DNA of 64,000 nucleotides from Antrodiella citrinella (taxonomy: Eukaryota > Basidiomycota > Agaricomycetes > Polyporales > Steccherinaceae): positions 17,164 through 81,163 of the forward strand of contig SGPM01000099.1 in NCBI GenBank assembly GCA_004802725.1. The letters are read 5' to 3'. This document shows, one piece after another, positions 1 through 11,639 of the stretch; position 1 is the stretch's first letter; every line of letters starts with the position of its first letter. The translations under genes and the position numbers were made by a program. Under the pieces are notes generated by a model, which had not been told where the DNA came from, searched no databases, and saw nothing but the letters and a program-made list of their open reading frames with translations.

Positions 1-1987
1 GTAGTAACGATTATCTGTTCAATCATATGTACGAAGGGGTGTCAAATGTATAACTTTCGAGGACGGGCTATATGTTCAAACGCTCAACACGGCGCGCAAA
101 TGGGAATAAACCTCAGGAGAAAAGTCGAATGTCAATAGTGACAAGTTTACCTTCTGTCCCCCGGGGTTACCATATAAGGCAAACCCGAAGCGACTTTGGG
201 GAAAACGAAAAATGGTATTCGACTTTTGTCCAACTGTCGGTTAGGGTTACATCGACGGCTGCACGCCGTGTTGCAAGTTGCTATAACGAAATAACCTGGT
301 TCAGCCGGGAGTCTTCAGCGCTCCGGACCGAACTCCATAGCTCTCTTCATGAGGCGAAAACATACAAGACATGTAGATACAATTCCTATCCGTAAAACTC
401 ACATGCGGCAAAACTAGCAGATAAGTAGGATAGTGTATAGGCTAGTAGAAGAACGACCCTCATCTATGGATAAATAGGTGGGGTTCAGAACAATGACTTC
501 AAAATGGAGTCAATGACGGCAAGGTCAGAGCATAACCACAAGTCCCGCCTCAAGGGCGGCAGAGCTACGTCCACCGAAAACCCAACAAAGGAAACGTGTA
601 CGATCCGGAAACACTATGCAAGAGATTCGGAACAAAGGCGGGCGCAATCACACGAAGGAGCCGTGTATCAACGCTTCCCACGCACTCTTAGACCGCAACG
701 TGCCTATGAAGTCCACTCGGTTTTGCTGCGATTGCGCGTTCTCGTCCGCTGAACTGGTGGGGACGGATGAGACAGGTACAGACGATGGTCGGACAAGTGG
801 GGAGACCGCTTGAGGTATACTATCTGCGTTGGATGGATTTGGCTGGGATACGATGCTGCTCTCGGTTTGGGAACGCTGTAAGTGGGGAAGGGGGTCGTTA
901 GTGGTGGCGTTGACAACTTCGGATTATGAAGGCACCCAAAGACGAAAGCAGAGACAGAACACAGCACCAGGGGTAGCATCAATAAGAAACACGACAACGG
1001 GGATGGCGGTGCATGACGTAAGATCAAATACATCTGTAGGGCTGTCTGGAGTCTGGACGTCGACCATACAGATGTTTGATAGCGATGTTGCTAGGTTCCA
1101 AGTAGAACAACACAAGTATTCGAATACTCACCGGAAGAGGTATACGTGCTGCTCGAGAACTGGAGCTCGCAGGAGGCGTGGCATGCTCGCTAGGCAACGA
1201 CGCATGGGGCATCTCAGGTGAATGGGAATTGTGCGTGTGGGAGGCATGCGAATGTCCGTGCATGGGACTAGCTGTCCCAGACGTCGAGGTGGATGAACGC
1301 GACGAAGAGGAGCGTTTCTAGGTCACAGGAGGCCGTGAGGTAGACTGAACATGCATAGCGACGCTGCGCAGCTCACGGGTGAGAGTATGGTCCCCAACGC
1401 AAGTCTCAAACTCAAGACATGGGCGTCGTGATGTTCGTCGCTTCGATTAGACTGTGAATCATGAACGTCGAGTTCAACGTTCGGCATCAGTAAGTCGAGG
1501 TAGTGAAGTCCGACGCTGCTCACCATGGTGGGGTAGGTGGAGAGGGTATAGGAAACCAGGGTAGGTGGTGGATGGAAGGGAACCTGGGACGGGACAAACA
1601 GGAGAGAATGTGGAGTTCAAAAGGGCGTCAGAACGCGCCCACGGTGATTGGGATCTGATTATGGCTATGGTATAGGAGCTCGCCTGGGTACGGCACCACA
1701 ACAAGTGCACCTGTCGATCATGCGATCGAGGCTCTTGTGGGGAAAGCGCGTACCGGCGAATAGCACCGGGGTAACCCCTCACCGCACAAACATAGCCCGC
1801 CACCCGTCCCCACCCGAGGTTTGAGCCTTGTGGTCGACGATGAACGGAAATGGACATTATCCCCGGTCCGGACACCCAAGTACGATAACGATGTGTATGT
1901 TACATGGTATTCAAACCAAAACTGTGTCCTCCAAAACCATTAACACGATATCGAGAGGGACACGAGACAGCTCATACCGATACAGTC
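1..1987. other. Left-edge region without a convincing gene
   Basis: No family is recognised here. On the minus strand between about 1620 and 880 there is a series of open, splice-compatible segments. A Ser/Pro-rich stretch leads into an exon near 1430-1380 (reading SNRSDEHHDAH). After a GTGAGC...CCTAG intron comes a Ser-, His- and Thr-rich stretch (HGHSHASHTHNSH) at about 1320-1130. It is followed by a GTGAGT...CTACAG intron and a hydrophobic segment. This could be a low-complexity protein or chance open frames; no start or stop could be fixed. The first 700 bases hold only short open frames with no family resemblance. Confidence 0.25.
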
Positions 1988-3019
1988 TCATACGAGGACA
2001 TCCTCTCGCCGATTCAATAAACGACCCTCCATTCCACCTTCTACCATGACGACTTGCCCAGTAACATGTCCGGAAACGACGGGGGACGCGAGCATAACAA
2101 TCTGTGTAGCAATGTCAAACGCCTGCGCAAACTTCTTCATTGGTGTCCTGATAGCGACAATAAGTCAGATGGATACATCGAAGATGAAGAAAAAGCATCA
2201 TACGTAGCAAGTGACCGGTACACAACCTCTGGATCCTTCAACGCTTCCTCTGCCATCGGCGTATACACCCATCCTGGCGCGACAGAGTTTATGCGGCCTT
2301 TCGGTGCAATCTCCACAATTTCGTTCTTGAGGGACAATGTCAAGCCGTACATCATAGCTGTATCGCACATCAGAGAAGACACGGGACATAAATGGTACGA
2401 ACGCACCGCTCTTGCACACTGCGTAGTCTGCATGATTGGCCTCTCCGTACTTTCCTGCCGTACTTCCGATCATGACCATCGCAACCTTCTCCTTCTCTTG
2501 CGTGCTCGCGCCTTCAAGCCCTCTCAGGAACTCGCGCGAAACCAAAAACGGCGACGTCAGATCCACGGATATGGTTGCATTCCACTGCTTCAGCGTCATC
2601 TTCACCACAGGCACGTCCTCGTGCTCCCAGTACCCGTGATTGATCACGATAACCTGAACGGCACGTTTGAAAGCGGAAGCAGCTTCTCTGAACGCCCTCT
2701 CGACATCGCTTTCGAGCTCGAGGTCAGCCTGGATGGCCTGGATAGATCCTTTGAACTCGTCGAGAAGCGCTTGTAAAGGTTGAAGATTCGAGCGATAATG
2801 TGCTGATACAATGGCCCCTTGGCCTATCCATATATTGACGGTGGTTGATAGCAGTGCATCGAGGTCAAGCAGGAGACTGACTGAGAAAAAGACGAGCCGT
2901 CTCTAAACCGATTCCTCCGCTGGCACCTAAATTTAAACTCGATTAGCTTTCACCGATGTCATAAGACACAAATGCATACCTGTGATAAAAACATGCACAT
3001 CTTTCAAACCAAGATCCAT
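1988..3019 (-). CDS. Short-chain dehydrogenase/reductase (SDR)
   Basis: NAD(P)-dependent oxidoreductase of the classical SDR superfamily, probably cytosolic; the substrate is unknown. Five exons read cleanly: 3019-2980, 2926-2882, 2823-2407, 2357-2204 and 2147-1988, giving about 271 residues, a normal SDR length. The cofactor motif TGASGGIG is formed across the first intron, close to the N terminus. NHG stands where the family usually has NNAG. A catalytic Ser lies in the MIGSTAG strand, and the YxxxK pair appears as YAVCK just before the third intron. The tail carries the usual SPVVSGHVTGQ region before a final GG. The start was chosen because the Rossmann motif begins about 13 residues downstream. 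The next gene is divergent. I am confident of the superfamily but not of the substrate. Confidence 0.9.
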
Positions 3020-3268
3020 ACTGCCGTTGAGTGTTGTTTTTGTAGATGATGAGGGAAATCTAGAAGAATCTAGATAACCCTAGTAAGACGAATATTATAA
3101 TGGGCGCTAAAGGAGTAAAGCTGTTGCCAAGCGCCGCAATTGAATACTGAGGTTGTGCAAAACGACCACAAGAAATCTTGGGAAACCATTCATATTTGCC
3201 ATTCTACGGCTCTCATCGCGAAGACCTCAAGTACAAATTATTGTTGCCGCCATTCGTTTCGTCAACAG

Positions 3269-4624
3269 ATGGCCAGCACAAGTTTGTCAAACGGACACGT
3301 CCGATACACGGTCAGAAGGTATGTGCGCAGTCAACTTTCTTATTGTTCAAACATGCCCATGACAGTTGAACGTTGCCGTAATTATAGTTCAGATGTATTG
3401 GCGGATATGCGAGTGAATGTCTGCAAAGAAGGCACAGATACAGTCATTTGGTACAAGGTAAGCCACTTGCATCATGCTCTCGGGTGTTGGCTAAGTTGGC
3501 AATTTGAAGGAAAGGTTCTTGGCGGACGATGAGATCATTGAGCATGTTGTGGTGAGTCTTTAGTGTCCTTATCATGTTGTCTGATATTGATTCGATCTCA
3601 CTTACTAGGAGAATGCGACATCGACCGTCCACTGGACGATTCACCGGCCGAACAGAGGCTGGTATGTTCGCATTCGCTCACCCGCCTTCCCTCCAGGCGT
3701 GTTCATTTCACTCAACCCTCTTCCTCAATCATCGCCATACCATTCTGAGACTGCGCTGACCCTTGCGTGTCGGACATCATCTCCCTTACCGCCCTCTCCA
3801 TCTCTGTCCCTTTCTTCAGCCTCTTCCAACTCTACCTCAAGTTCCCGGAGGTCTATAGACTCTGATACTACTCTGACCGATGGCCAGAAGGAGCTTCCTG
3901 CGATACATTCGTATCCGCCTACGCCACCCATATTAGGCTCACCACCTCTTCATGATCTGTCATCCTTGGAGATCGAAGCTAAGCTTCACCAGCTTGCATC
4001 CTCCTCCTCCACGACTCCGACGTTAGTTAGCCCAGTTGCGAGCAGCACACTGAGTCCCCGAGCAGCACGCCTCCGACCTCAATCACAATTCATTACGTCG
4101 GCACAGATAACACATTTCCTGTTGACACCCCATCAACATCCAACGCAACAGCTACAATCAGCTGCTGTATCGCGGACATTTTTCTCCAGAATAGCGGAGG
4201 CGTTGAAATCTCATGCTCCTGCTCGATCGGCGTTTTCTTTCAACATGTGCGCTATCCCGCCTCCACACCGGTCTCCTCCCGTGGCAGCTTCTCCTTCCAC
4301 TGCGCACCTCGTTGCGTCTCCTTCATCACCGGCTTCGCCGGGTTCGCCTGCACCCATACCACATCCGTACCCCCTCTTGACCTTCCATGACACGACACCT
4401 GTCTTCCTCATCGGGAACACGACTGGAGTATTAGAGATTGACGAGCAAGGCGTCCAAGCGTTGGGCGTCGATCTAAGCTTCTATGTTACGGCCGCGTTGT
4501 CGTACTTGGAGTTCTTGGAAGAGCGAGAAGTAAGCAATTTTTCTGACGAACTTTTCGACTTGGCCCACTGACGATCGTATCTTCGTGTTCGCAGGGTTAT
4601 CTCGCCGCAGCTGCAGATTATTGA
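3269..4624 (+). CDS. Uncharacterised Ser/Pro-rich basidiomycete protein
   Basis: I cannot assign a function. Five exons fit: 3269-3318, 3388-3457, 3510-3551, 3609-4529 and 4595-4624, giving about 370 residues. A folded-looking N terminus (DVLADMRVNVCKEG, then a Trp-rich VHWTIHRPNRGWYVRIRSP stretch) leads into about 120 residues of Ser/Pro/Thr-rich low complexity. A more ordered C-terminal part (PVFLIGNTTGVLEIDEQG, then LSYLEFLEE) ends in GYLAAAADY. The two conserved-looking ends separated by disorder suggest a fungal protein with a bipartite domain. There is no signal peptide or obvious membrane segment. The clean splicing across four introns is the main evidence that it is real. It lies head-to-head with the dehydrogenase gene, about 250 bases apart. 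Confidence 0.75.
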
Positions 4625-6440
4625 GGTCGTGCTTTTTCCATTGGCTGGCCCATTCTCGTGGATGTATTCAGTCTAGTTATAGATTTTGATTTTGGCTCAC
4701 ATTATCGCAGTCGCGCGCAGATGCATGTCTCCGTCTTCAGTTTGCACAGCGCGGTCATTGAGACCAGTTTCACGCTCATCATTCTCCGTCCGGAGCCAGG
4801 CGACATCATAGGTCCGGCACTCGATATCCAGAAATCACAATATTTTAAATGAATGGTAAGCACGGGATGCCGACACAAGTGACTACGCGCTGACACTCTG
4901 AACAGTGAACAATGCACCTGTACCACTGTCTCCTTTGCGTCCGATAGTGCCGGTGTCGCAGATAGCTGCCAGGGTCTTTCCCCTTTCCAACTAGCAACCA
5001 ACGTCGAGCTTTTTTTCGTCGCAGGTCTGAAACACTCACCACGTTCAAAGCATCGTCATTGTCACCTGAAGTCATCATGGGAATGTCCCAATTGTAATGT
5101 AGCGACGACTGATGGACCCATCGATGCTCATCTCTGAATCTTGTCCTTGAGTTGCCGTCACGTCTGCTATGAAGTCTCCGACGTATGCTCATGCAACCAG
5201 TTGTTAAACTCACTTTCTACGGTATATTCAGTATGGCCTCTATCCATCTACCATCCCTCGCTACCTTTATGCTTGTCCTGGTGACGGCATTATCGTTTTC
5301 AGTCGCTGCACCAATGCCGTATGTCCAATCACCGTACGATGCTTGTGTTTTCACTGATACATGCTGGACAACCCTTAGCATTTGTCTCATGCGTGCCAGT
5401 GACGCACTCGCGACGCCCCGACTGTCAGTTGATAAGGCATTCAAGAGCACAGAAGAGTTTGCTACACGTCGCTCGATGTACGTATATTGACTACTTCTTA
5501 CGACAGGTGAGCTGATATTATTCTGAAATGCATAAGCTACCAGGACAAGCCCCGAACATCTGTCAGGTAACTCAAGTTGACTACAAACGATTTGCCACAT
5601 GCTCTTTGGCACTGTTGCGACTGAGAACCCCGCATCGGTGCAACCAGGGACCGAACAGGGCAGCCTGCAAAACTCTACCGAGTCTCGACGATGTTAAATG
5701 CGACCTCCGAACTTGGTGTGTGGTACTCAGAGAAGATGCGGTGTATTGTACCACCGTACGTACGATGCAAGTCAGCCCCCTACCTCACGTTCAAAACTCG
5801 TTTTCATAATTTCTGTGCCAGTTTCATCTCCTTATATGTATTCGACCGGCCCCACAACACATAGACGGTAGCGGGCCCGGCTCCCAGCGTTACACCGTGG
5901 TCGGGGACTCGGAGGCTAAGTCTGCAATTTTTCTGACAGTGGAGCAAAGAAAGGCGCATCCTTCGATGTCGCAGCTTTTCACTCGCACGGCCCGCTGCTT
6001 TTCTCTAGGACCAAGCTAGTATGAGTCTGTACAATGCGTTCATCAGTGAGCAGGCTGACTGCAAGCTTCAAAGTTCAGATACCATACGGCATTGCTAGAT
6101 ACCAGTATTCGTCGAATTTCATGTCTAGGGAAAGTTCATAACGCAGAAAAACAACTTCAGATATCATTGAAACAACTTTTGCATGTGCACTATGAGCAAC
6201 TGCAATCCAAAGCAGTGCGGCGCACAAAAAAAGGAGAGAAGGGCCTCGCGAGATTCGAGACTCACGTCGGGAACACCCGAATAGGCGAACCACGTGGCCA
6301 TATTAATTGAAGTGGCCGTGCCGTCGGAGATCGAATCGGGTTGACTTTCAACTTGAACTTGAGCGAAGCGCGAAACCTGAACTTGAACCAAGTCTTCCTC
6401 CCATTTTCTTTCTAACTTCTCCCCGTTCTCGCTATCTGTC
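4625..6440. other. Intergenic stretch with one weak candidate gene
   Basis: Apart from the possible secreted peptide at 5233-5490, I see no recognisable coding sequence, RNA gene or repeat. The right end is the promoter of the UBE2S gene. It has no clear TATA box. Confidence 0.5.
5233..5490 (+). CDS. Candidate small secreted protein, unknown
   Basis: A possible two-exon gene: 5233-5318, then 5379-5490, joined by a GTATGT...CCTTAG intron, giving about 65 residues. The first exon encodes a convincing signal peptide with a hydrophobic core (TFMLVLVTALSFSVAA) and a likely Ala-Ala cleavage site. The remainder is short, has one Cys and matches no family that I know. Without the intron the frame is also open (about 85 residues from the same ATG), so the splicing is unproven. 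The signal peptide resembles, only in general character, those of the two secreted paralogs at 27.9 and 42.7 kb. It could be a chance frame. Confidence 0.35.
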   Translation: MASIHLPSLATFMLVLVTALSFSVAAPMPYVQSPYDACVFTDTCWTTLSICLMRASDALATPRLSVDKAFKSTEEFATRRSMYVY

Positions 6441-7545
6441 ATGGTATGTGTCGCATCTCTTGTCACAGTTCACACATCTAACACGCATCTTAGACCGTTA
6501 CGCCTGCCGCAATGCGCCGCTTGATGCGCGAAATCGCTGAATTGCAAACGAACCCTCCGGAAGGCATTCGTGTAGTCGCTGGTGAAGACAACATGTTGGA
6601 TGTGATTGGCATCATTGAGGGTCCAGGTGCGTACTATCTTCCGTCATCATTGAAGATACGCTGACGTGTTTCTTGACGTGTTTCGACGCGTTTTCGAACG
6701 ACAGAGGGCACACCATACGCCGGTGGCTATTTCCGAGTCAAGTTCAACTTCACCGAGGAATTTCCCGCTGCTCCGCCAAAGTGTGAGTCTACATGGTTTT
6801 CGGTGTATGGGGTGTCTCGCTGACGATGGCATAGGCCGGTTTGTGAGCAAAATCTTCCACCCGAACGTGTCGTCCGCTGGCGAGATTTGTGTCAATACCT
6901 TGAAGAAGGATTGGAACTCTTCGTACGGCATTGGCCATATTCTGGTCACCGTGAAGTGTCTCCTCATATATCCCAATCCTGAGTCCGCTCTGGACGAAGA
7001 AGCTGGGAAGTTGCTGTTAGAGGATTACGAGAGCTATTGTGCGCGAGCGAGGTTGATTACGAGTGTCCATGCGACACCCAAGGTACGTTTCAGTACACCT
7101 TCGATGTGGCGAACTAGGCTCATGTGAGAATCAGACTCGACCACCGGAGTTCGACACACCGTCAGCGGAGTCTGAGTCGACACCCTCCACCTCGGGTGCC
7201 CCTCTCAAAGCTAACAACCAGGCCGCTGCGTCAGCAGCCGCGCCAGTCCCCACCTTGATTGCGAGCGCATCTGCGAAGCCTCTCTCCAATACAGCGCCTG
7301 CCGCCACACATCCGTTGAAGTCGTCGGCATCCAATACGCTGTCGACCTCCAACTCCACTCTGTCGGAAAAGACAGTCACTAAGGGGCGTCATTCGTCTCC
7401 GTCGCCGCTCGGACCTGCAGACTCGAACGTCGCCGCTGCGAACCCTGTCGTCCCGGCGATTACGGCGTCCAAAGCTACGAAACGCGGGGCAGGCAATGTT
7501 CCTGCAGGGATGGAAAAGCGGAAGAAGGCGTTGAAGCGACTATAG
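6441..7545 (+). CDS. Ubiquitin-conjugating enzyme E2, UBE2S type
   Basis: E2 enzyme that accepts ubiquitin from E1 on a catalytic Cys. The animal homologue UBE2S extends K11-linked chains with the anaphase-promoting complex. Five exons: 6441-6443 (the ATG alone), 6494-6626, 6705-6782, 6835-7082 and 7135-7545, giving about 290 residues. The UBC fold is complete, with the HPN motif in FHPNVSSAG and the active-site Cys in [11 protein letters not shown]. Past about residue 155 a low-complexity Ser/Ala-rich linker ends in the basic tail KRKKALKRL, which resembles the UBE2S tail that contacts the APC/C. UBE2S is longer than most E2s for exactly this reason. The start is inferred from the splice: ATG is followed at once by GTATGT. 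An internal ATG at 6512 is an alternative start. Confidence 0.92.
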
Positions 7546-7966
7546 TGCTCAGTGCTACATGACCTCCAGATTTAGCTGAAGGTTAGTACTTCCCCTTTAC
7601 TATGCTCATTATGCGTGGGAGAGGGATTTGGACGTTGAGGCCAGAGGAGGGGACGTCGTACCCCGGTAATAATGTAATTTCATCTCATACGTTCATGACG
7701 ACCCATGTTACGGTTCATATACATGTTGTTTCCCATATTCTCGCTTTATACGTCCTGTCATATATGTATCAATTGGTTGTGCATTGTCCTCCCGTCTTAT
7801 TTTAACTACGAAAGTGTTCCTGGTCTCCCTCTCTCAACGAGCCTCGAGACCTAAGCTACTTGTCACGGTCATGTCGTGTCACACAGCACGTTTCTGTGAC
7901 AGAAATACTTTGCCAGCAAGAGTGGCGTCACGCCTCTCGTCCTCACTCTCGTTGCGCTGGCACAAA

Positions 7967-8818
7967 ATGGATTTCGTCTCTGGCTTACTTTCTTCCGTCG
8001 ACTGGTCTAAGGATTCCTTGTATCTGTCACTTTTTGCTATTGCATTCAACCCGACGGCATGGAATATTGTTGCGCGGAACGGTGAGTACGGTCGTGTGAT
8101 CAGAAACACGGATTGCTGATGATAGACGCGTCGTATCAGAGTACCATAACAAGACCATTACACGGTTGTTTGGAGGGAGCTCGAAATATGGCTGCTACTT
8201 TCTGGCAGTCATGATATTCGGCTTTGGGCTTATTCGGGACACGCTGTAAGTCCCGACAGCGAAGTTCTCCTCTCCCTGCGAAACTAAATATTGAATTTTC
8301 TTTGTATAGGTATGAACGCGCTTTGAGTGAACAACCCAGACATACCATTCTTCCTGAACCATTCAAAGTTGTTGTCCCCGCTATTCTCTTCCTCCTGGGC
8401 CAGACGTTCGTCATTACGTCTACCTGGGCGTTGGGGATCACTGGGACGTTCCTCGGTGACTACTTTGGTATCCTGATGGATCACAGAGTGGAAGGATTCC
8501 CTTTCAATGTGTTGAGAGACCCCATGTACGTCGGCAGCACGATGTGTTTCGCGGCTGGCGCGCTGTGGTACGTGTGGTATCCCTTGACATGTGATTATGA
8601 GTGACCTGTATATTGCTCTAGGTACGAGAGACCTGCGGGTTTGTTGATTACTTTGTACGTGCACATTGTGTATGTCATCGCGCTGCGCTTCGAAGGGTGG
8701 GTCCCCTCGCCTCTTTACCTGTTATGTCTGAGTACTCACATGCCGCTTCAGACCGTTCACCGATATGATCTACTCCACGCGTGCTGCCAACGCCTCGAAC
8801 GCCAAAAAGGAGCTTTGA
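7967..8818 (+). CDS. Phospholipid methyltransferase (OPI3/PEMT type)
   Basis: Integral ER-membrane enzyme that uses S-adenosylmethionine to methylate phosphatidyl-N-methylethanolamine and its dimethyl derivative to phosphatidylcholine (class III PEMT, yeast OPI3). Five exons: 7967-8081, 8140-8245, 8310-8567, 8622-8696 and 8752-8818, giving 206 residues, the usual length. Hydrophobic segments near residues 15-35, 50-70, 90-115 and 155-175 match the four-helix topology. The second half carries the family signature DHRVEGFPFNVLRDPMYVGS, with the Arg-Asp-Pro-xx-xGS SAM/lipid motif, and a late ERPAG. The C terminus is lysine-rich (NAKKEL), which may serve as ER retention. The start matches family spacing. 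Confidence 0.93.
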
Positions 8819-9522
8819 AAAACCTTTACCTCCTTTCACAATGCTTCCCGTCACGACACCCTCACGTACTTCAACTTACGACTGACCGTGACTGCCAGTG
8901 GCTTTCACATGTCTTGGCTACGGTTCCGAACATCCCACACAGATAGAGTAGAGGTGCATATCGCTATTAGTCAATACTCTAAACTATCTAAGGAGGTCTG
9001 TGCCATTATCCTTGTTTGAAGTGAACAATTTGAGCTGCTGCAAAGGATGTCGGACTTTGAATGACGGCCGCGTTTGTCACGTCGCTCAACGGGATTTCTT
9101 GCGAGTTGAAGACCCGAGCACTTGCTCTTCAATCGAACAACACATTTTGTATTCCAACATCCACGTGTATAAGCTTTTACGAAGTTAAGATCAGCTCAGA
9201 TATAGGTTAGCGCCCTGTCACTTGGCAGCGGCCAGTGCCGCTCATTCTCTCCTTCACTTTCTCCTCTAAAGCTGTGGAAATTGTCATTTGGGTCTTATAC
9301 ACACATTATGTGCCGCCCTAAGTATTTTCACGGGACGGTGTCCGGATCTAGTGTTGCACGAAATCGAAATATTCAAGTTGCAACTTCTCTAATACTAGTA
9401 GTCTATGATAATGATCCAAAATTATGTCCGTCCGTCCGTCCGAATCATATATATACAGTAAGGGCCACAGAGAAAACACCTGGCCATTCATCGCCTATTC
9501 TCCTTTGTGTCGCGATTCTTCG
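8819..9522. other. Intergenic; short GTCC microsatellite
   Basis: No gene is recognised. A small tetranucleotide array, four copies of GTCC, lies at 9426-9442 and is followed by a short AT repeat (ATATATATAC). The rest looks like 3' flank of the phospholipid methyltransferase gene and of the decayed kinase on the other strand. Confidence 0.5.
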
Positions 9523-11474
9523 TCATCGTCCTTGCAGGCAGTGGAGCTTGAAGTCACGATGAGTACTGTGAGACGCCTCACCCCTCGACGTCGTTGTTCG
9601 CTTTGAGCTAGGTCCTGCGACAGGCTCAATCTCCTCCCGCGAGTGTTTGCGCGTGCCCGAAGAACTGCTTCTGAGTTTGTCCGGCCCTTTCTTACCCTCA
9701 GTCTCTGCCCTCTCCTTCATCTGCACCTCCTTCACTTCCATCTGACATCTTAACGTTGCCTCTTCCACCGCCTTCTTCCGCTGCTCTTCCACCTCCACTT
9801 CGTGTTGCATCTTCAGAGCACGCCTGTATTCGGAGATGGAGACCACAGGCTCCTTCCGTGCGACACGTGCCGCACAGCGAAATATCGGAACCAGCCTTGC
9901 GGTAGGCGAATATGAACGATTCGTCGGCGAATATGCGGCTGGGATGATGATCCGGATCCTCGAGGAACCTGTATGCTTCGACCAATGCCTTGCGCACATC
10001 GCCCATCGCGCGCATGACAGGCTGATATGTCATGGGAAGCGACTCCACAGCGCGCTCGAATGGCAGAGGGCTTGCCAGAAAAAAACTTGAGTCTACTCGG
10101 AAAGATGTCATCGGCCTGTTTCTCATGAGCGAGGAGACTATCTATATTGATGTGGGAAGCTGCAAACTCGAGTGGGACGGTGTAGAATAGAGACGAGAGA
10201 CCAATCCACCATACACTTTCGATGTCGTGCATATAGTTGGGAACGAATGGGGCAGCGGCTTTGTGAGCACTCGTAGAGAGCTTGTAATCTTCGGTTGCGA
10301 CGTCAAAAAATCATATGAGGTCGTAGCGGAGGAGGCGTTGGTAGTGCCATCGCTGATTTTGAATCTATAATCGTCACATAATACCTCGACCGCCATGAAG
10401 GATGGTGTGCCCTATATATCAAGTAGAGGTTTGTGAGAAACCTACACAGCCCAGCGATTGGATTCTACCTACCGTTTTAGGGTTGTGCTGCGGTGCACCC
10501 TCCGGTAGCGAAACACAATACTTATGACAGTACTCAAGATCGCCGGAAATCTTGCAAATGAAATTGCCCGACTCCGTCTTACACCGTAGAAGGTTTCCCG
10601 GAGAAATGTCCCGATGGATGTACCCTGCAGCATGCAGAACTTGTAGACCTTAGAGATAAATCAGAACGAGTGCCAAGGAACTTGAAACAACTTGAATCGT
10701 GACACAAAAACTTTACCTTGCACGCCCTCCGCCAAACATGTAAATAACACCGAATGGTCTCGTATCTCGAGCATAGTGGTACCAACTTCCTTGAATACTG
10801 TGCGACAATTCTTACGAGGATCGTATCGCAATGCTGTGTATTTGGGGTAGTCATTCCTGTGCGGGGTCTGCATACATCATGTGTGTCGCGTTACCGAGAA
10901 CTTGTCGGCGGTTCTGCGCGAGAAAAGAACGGCTTACAGCGTGAGAACACTGTGTCGTAGTCTGGATACTCGTAACACTACTGCGCACCTTGTTGACCTT
11001 CACAGGGGTGGCAAGTTTCTTGTACTCGTGGTTTGTAACACTGTCAACAGTGTAGCGGTCATCACCACGTGCTCCCAAACCCGTCAATTCAAGTAGAAAG
11101 AGAGTCCCGTCAGTCTTGAATCCGCCATTCTCCGCGTCCGACTTTTTAACGTGCCGTAACCTGTAGAGGAACTGGGTAATAGGTTGTTTGCCCATGACCT
11201 TTTTACCCGAGTCTAGGATAGCGTTGCTGAGATACGCCATGTCCTTGAAGACGGTGTCTTCATCCCCCTTCATGTCGAGAGGATCTTGAGACCAGTACTT
11301 CCACCGCCCGCCCACGATGAGACCGTTCGAATGCAAATCTGCCAAAACTCTAGCCACCACATCTGAGTCGGTTCCCGGGGTCTGGATCTGCACCACATTT
11401 TTGAAATCGTCATGGGAGAGTTCTGGGATGGATTCAGGCATAGTCTGCATGTTTGCCTCTCGAAAATGAGTCAC
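9523..11474 (-). pseudogene. FunK1-type fungal kinase pseudogene, copy 1
   Basis: Remnant of a fungal-type (FunK1, Pkinase_fungal) protein kinase, a family greatly expanded in mushroom-forming fungi. The N-terminal part is well preserved (IPELSHDDF, then DEDTVFKDMAYLS, with an intron after VNK). The kinase catalytic loop is visible as YIHRDISPGNLLRC near 10620, followed by the family's DLEY in place of DFG and the WWIG segment near 10210. Breaks: after MMYADP (about 10860) the sequence jumps to LRYDPRK, losing about 240 residues including the kinase N-lobe that copy 2 still has. One-base frameshifts sit in A runs (T on the coding strand) at 10305-10310 and 10079-10085, and a third near 9900. 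The C-terminal Lys/Glu-rich tail with SSKR persists. Homopolymer errors could explain two shifts but not the deletion. Confidence 0.9.
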
Positions 11475-11639
11475 GAAGTGCCGTTCTCTAACTTCCTTGG
11501 TCTAAATGGCGTCTGTTTTTCTCAGGGTTTTGGCGAATAACAGATGGTCGGATGAAGAAGGATTCTGAATGCTAGCGGGTACGTTAGACAGGGCGATTTT
11601 AGGTGATAGCATGAGGGAATGAAGGGACATATGGAGGAG

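Noticed and set aside
1474..1875. Minus-strand open frame of 133 codons near the left edge
   Set aside because: It is low-complexity, arginine- and proline-rich translation without a recognisable domain. Only parts overlap the tentative spliced model.
2054..2776. Plus-strand open frame of 240 codons
   Set aside because: It is a shadow of the short-chain dehydrogenase on the minus strand, whose motifs and five-exon structure are clear.
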